Assembly: GCA_910584875.1 (NCBI GenBank)
Contig: CAJUDA010000038.1
Coordinates: forward strand, 1 to 16,765
DNA length: 16,765 nt
Origin: an uncultured Eubacterium sp.
GTDB taxonomy: Bacteria; Bacillota; Clostridia; Lachnospirales; Lachnospiraceae
Reading direction: 5' to 3'
The translations under genes and the position numbers were made by a program. Shown one piece after another: positions 14,591 to 16,765 of this stretch (position 1 is the stretch's first letter; each line of letters begins with the position of its first letter). The notes under the pieces are model-generated. The model did not search any database and was not told where the DNA came from. It saw nothing but the letters and a program-made list of their open reading frames with translations.

Positions 14591-14604
14591 GAGTATTGGG
14601 AGGT
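14591..14604 (+). repeat. 14-bp inverted repeat, right copy (3' UTR of BIG2 gene)
   Basis: GAGTATTGGGAGGT is the exact reverse complement of 13445-13458. Its last four bases begin the left arm of the downstream terminator. It also contains a Shine-Dalgarno-like GGGAGG. Confidence 0.75.
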
Positions 14605-14665
14605 CCGGTCTGGCAGCATCGGTTTCATATATTTCATGCCGAAGCTGCCGGACCTGGTATTTTTT
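14601..14665 (+). terminator. BIG2 gene terminator overlapping the sulfotransferase 3' end
   Basis: AGGTCC (14601-14606) pairs with 14650-14655 and GGCAGC (14612-14617) with 14644-14649, with a 5-nt bulge on the left arm. An inner TCGG/CCGA stem adds to the loop. T6 at 14660-14665 follows. The right arm and T-tract lie in the last codons of the opposing sulfotransferase gene (stop at 14634-14636). Confidence 0.7.
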
Positions 14666-16667
14666 CAATCCATTTTCCTGTTTTTAATAATTTCCCTTTC
14701 ACATCCAGTACCACTTCATAGCGGTCTGGTGGCAGCTGATCCAGCCATGTACAGACATAATAATAAACATTTCCAAACACATCTGACATCGTCTGTTCTG
14801 TATCGTCATAGAAGGACGCATAGATTTCCTTTTTCCCGACAAAATAAATCCGTCGTATATCGTGATCGATCCCCCCGGCAAAAAGAACATCTTCTTCTAT
14901 AAAAATATCTTCCGGAAAGACCGATTTTCCTGTATTTTGTCGAAGATCTGTCCCTGCTCTCTCCTTTTCTGAAAGAAGTCTCGGCCGCTGCAGATCCCCG
15001 CAGAAATAGTCATCCGTTTCCGGATTATAGCAGAGCGGCTCAGCAAGCCGGGCAGCATCCGGGGTAAAATCATACGCCCGGAAAAAGCCTGGTTTTACAT
15101 AAATCCTGGACAGACATTTCCCCGTATCATGGTCAAATTCATAAATCCCTCCGTTATAGCCCTCCAGCGGTCTGGCAAACATACCTGCCATGGAATAAAC
15201 CCGTCTCTCCTCAGGACAATAGATACCATTGGAACGGATCTTTGATTTGCGGTGCCCAAAGCTCTGTGCCAGGCGGACAGTCTTTTCCTTTTCATTGATC
15301 TCATAAATGCTCACATAGGACTGCTTATCATCGTCAAAGCTTTCGGCACTGCGCCGTCTCGCCCAGTGGTTGTCAAATACCATCATCCGCCTGCAGTCCG
15401 GATCATCACCTTCTTCTCTCTCCAGAAAAAGAGCCGCGTGCTGCTGATAGATCCAGCGTACATTACCAACCGGTTTGAGGAGCTCTGACTCTACGGTACT
15501 CCCTTTCCAGAAATCCGGAGGGGCCAGGATCCAGCGAAGCTTCTTCGTCGTATAATCCACACTGACAACCGAATGAAGATTGCGCAGAGAGATCAGCAGC
15601 GAATCATCCTCTTCATAATAGACAGCCGAATTGATGTGCGCCCAGTCAAACCAGTCAACATAGGACGGATCAAACAGCTGGTCCATACGGAGATTATACA
15701 CGACTTTCCCGGTTTGCCGGTCCAGCTCTTCCAGCAGGTCCTCGGAATGTCCTTCCATCGTCCCGCTCCCCACCAGAAAGTTTCCTCCCGGTGTTTTCTC
15801 CTCCAGGGTATGGTGCATTCCCTTCTCAGAAAAATACGTCTTATGCACCCTTCCCAGGTAATCCATATCATGTCCCTGTACTGCTGTTGGATTTGTATAA
15901 GTCGGTCTGGATACTCTCTTTTCCATGAAAAAGAAACGTCCCCCGGCAAGCGGAAAGATGCCATATCCTTTGACCTGACGGCGCAGATAATAGCGGATTT
16001 CACCAGCCTTATCAAATGCACAGGTACGGATATCCAGCCCTCCCGATATCAGGATGTTTTTAAATGCCGGCTCCTGCGCCATCTTTTTTATGTCGAAGAG
16101 GTCATTCAGATCGGAAGGGATCCGTCTTGTCTGAACAGGGATCGTCCGTTTCCCCAGCACATTCCCCTTTTCATCAATCAATTCAATCTCTACTGGATTC
16201 TCCCTGCCTGCATACAGACCAAGGATTGGCACCCGGTGCAGTCTCGATGGCGGAAGCTCAGCACTGTAGGCATTGTCCCCCTGTACTGTGACACGCACCC
16301 CGCAGACTTCGGAGGTCTGGAACAGCGCCAATGCTGCCAGAGGCGCCTCACCGTATGGATTACGGATCACAAACATATGCCAGAAGGTATATGTTCCGCT
16401 TTCGAGAAGGATCTGCAGATAACGGTCCCGGCAGAGTGTCTTCATCGCAACCGACTGATGCCGTGAAATATTCGTGCGCAATGCTGCCGTGCCGGGCCGC
16501 ACAAAATCCTTTTCATAAAGATTTGCCCGTTTCGTCAGCCACTGGATACCGGCATAGGTTACCTTGCCTTTATCTGGAAGGGTAACAGTCCATTTTCTGG
16601 CATCCCGTTTAAATAAACTGCCGAGCTTCTCGATTCCCCTCTCTAACATCTTCCTGTAATACAGCAT
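14634..16667 (-). CDS. Arylsulfate sulfotransferase (ASST family)
   Basis: These enzymes move sulfate from one phenolic sulfate ester to another phenol without PAPS. The 677 residues comprise an N-terminal beta domain of the ASST type (about 90-185) and a beta-propeller from about 200. Candidate catalytic residues are His286 (in MHHTLEE), His344 (DWAHINSA), Arg362 (LISLRN) and His410 (IYQQHAALFLE), matching His252, His356, Arg374 and His436 of the E. coli CFT073 enzyme; the spacing 344-362 equals 356-374. DYTTKKLRWIL is also typical. No signal peptide or membrane segment is seen, so it looks cytoplasmic, unlike the periplasmic E. coli protein. GGAGG is 9 nt upstream of the ATG. The preceding gene ends 6 nt before the start, so they form an operon. 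Substrates are unknown. Confidence 0.87.
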   Translation of the reverse strand: MLYYRKMLERGIEKLGSLFKRDARKWTVTLPDKGKVTYAGIQWLTKRANLYEKDFVRPGTAALRTNISRHQSVAMKTLCRDRYLQILLESGTYTFWHMFVIRNPYGEAPLAALALFQTSEVCGVRVTVQGDNAYSAELPPSRLHRVPILGLYAGRENPVEIELIDEKGNVLGKRTIPVQTRRIPSDLNDLFDIKKMAQEPAFKNILISGGLDIRTCAFDKAGEIRYYLRRQVKGYGIFPLAGGRFFFMEKRVSRPTYTNPTAVQGHDMDYLGRVHKTYFSEKGMHHTLEEKTPGGNFLVGSGTMEGHSEDLLEELDRQTGKVVYNLRMDQLFDPSYVDWFDWAHINSAVYYEEDDSLLISLRNLHSVVSVDYTTKKLRWILAPPDFWKGSTVESELLKPVGNVRWIYQQHAALFLEREEGDDPDCRRMMVFDNHWARRRSAESFDDDKQSYVSIYEINEKEKTVRLAQSFGHRKSKIRSNGIYCPEERRVYSMAGMFARPLEGYNGGIYEFDHDTGKCLSRIYVKPGFFRAYDFTPDAARLAEPLCYNPETDDYFCGDLQRPRLLSEKERAGTDLRQNTGKSVFPEDIFIEEDVLFAGGIDHDIRRIYFVGKKEIYASFYDDTEQTMSDVFGNVYYYVCTWLDQLPPDRYEVVLDVKGKLLKTGKWIEKIPGPAASA

Positions 16668-16673
16668 AGGTTA

Positions 16674-16765
16674 TTACCTCCAAGATACTTTATTTTTCCC
16701 TACTCTGCCAATGATCTCCTGCCAGACTTTTTCGGCACACTCCTCCGGCGTCGTCCCCTCTGTCT
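16674..16765 (-). CDS. 3' end of an unidentified gene upstream of the sulfotransferase
   Basis: Only the last 30 codons are in the window, reading TEGTTPEECAEKVWQEIIGR... and ending KVSWR before the TAA at 16674-16676. The other two minus-strand frames give Arg-rich or implausible peptides, so this frame is preferred. The TPEECAEKVWQEI helix resembles C-terminal helices of several small kinases and nucleotide-binding proteins, but that is not enough for a name. The stop lies 6 nt before the sulfotransferase start, and the shared GGAGG overlaps the last codons, so the two are probably translated from one mRNA. Confidence 0.55.
   Translation of the reverse strand, partial: TEGTTPEECAEKVWQEIIGRVGKNKVSWR

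Noticed and set aside
15573..16466. 297-codon plus-strand open frame
   Set aside because: It lies antisense within the sulfotransferase gene and shows no family features.

Overview
The window looks like chromosomal DNA from a gut-type Clostridium relative, most likely Lachnospiraceae. The grounds are moderate GC content, strong GGAGG ribosome binding sites, compact intergenic gaps, Lys-rich Ig-like surface domains, a GH51 arabinofuranosidase with its own AraC regulator, and an arylsulfate sulfotransferase. The family is inferred from protein style; no marker gene is present. No rRNA, tRNA, CRISPR array, phage gene or transposase was found.

Layout, left to right. (1) 1-1300: a hairpin, then the decayed remains of a DUF6056-type membrane protein with a lost 5' end and an internal frameshift. 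(2) 1374-2816: nicotinate phosphoribosyltransferase with its own promoter. (3) 2907-7001: a secreted multidomain GH51 alpha-L-arabinofuranosidase on the minus strand, divergent from an AraC-type regulator, a likely regulator/target pair. (4) 6994-9173: a two-gene minus-strand unit, UDP-galactopyranose mutase followed by a family 2 glycosyltransferase, suggesting a galactofuranose-containing surface glycan. (5) 9303-10622: pyrimidine-nucleoside phosphorylase on the minus strand. (6) 10677-11286: a 610-bp gene-free stretch holding two long imperfect hairpin elements that appear to be inverted copies of one repeat family, plus promoters. (7) 11287-12813: the sodium/proline symporter PutP. (8) 12845-13405: a Nudix hydrolase convergent with putP. 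(9) 13484-14515: a secreted protein made of four BIG2 Ig-like repeats. (10) 14634-16667: a signal-less arylsulfate sulfotransferase with its catalytic residues, preceded by the 3' tail of an unidentified gene in the same operon.

The genes are mostly single-gene or two-gene units for nutrient acquisition (arabinan, proline, nucleosides, nicotinate) and the cell surface. I found no clear new multi-gene system. The most unusual signals are non-coding: the inverted pair of hairpin elements around 10.7-11.2 kb; a perfectly complementary 14-nt pair in the 5' and 3' untranslated regions of the BIG2 gene, beside a hairpin that can cover its ribosome binding site; two plus-strand terminators built inside the 3' ends of opposing genes; and a plus-strand terminator at 9258-9284 with no plus-strand gene in front of it.
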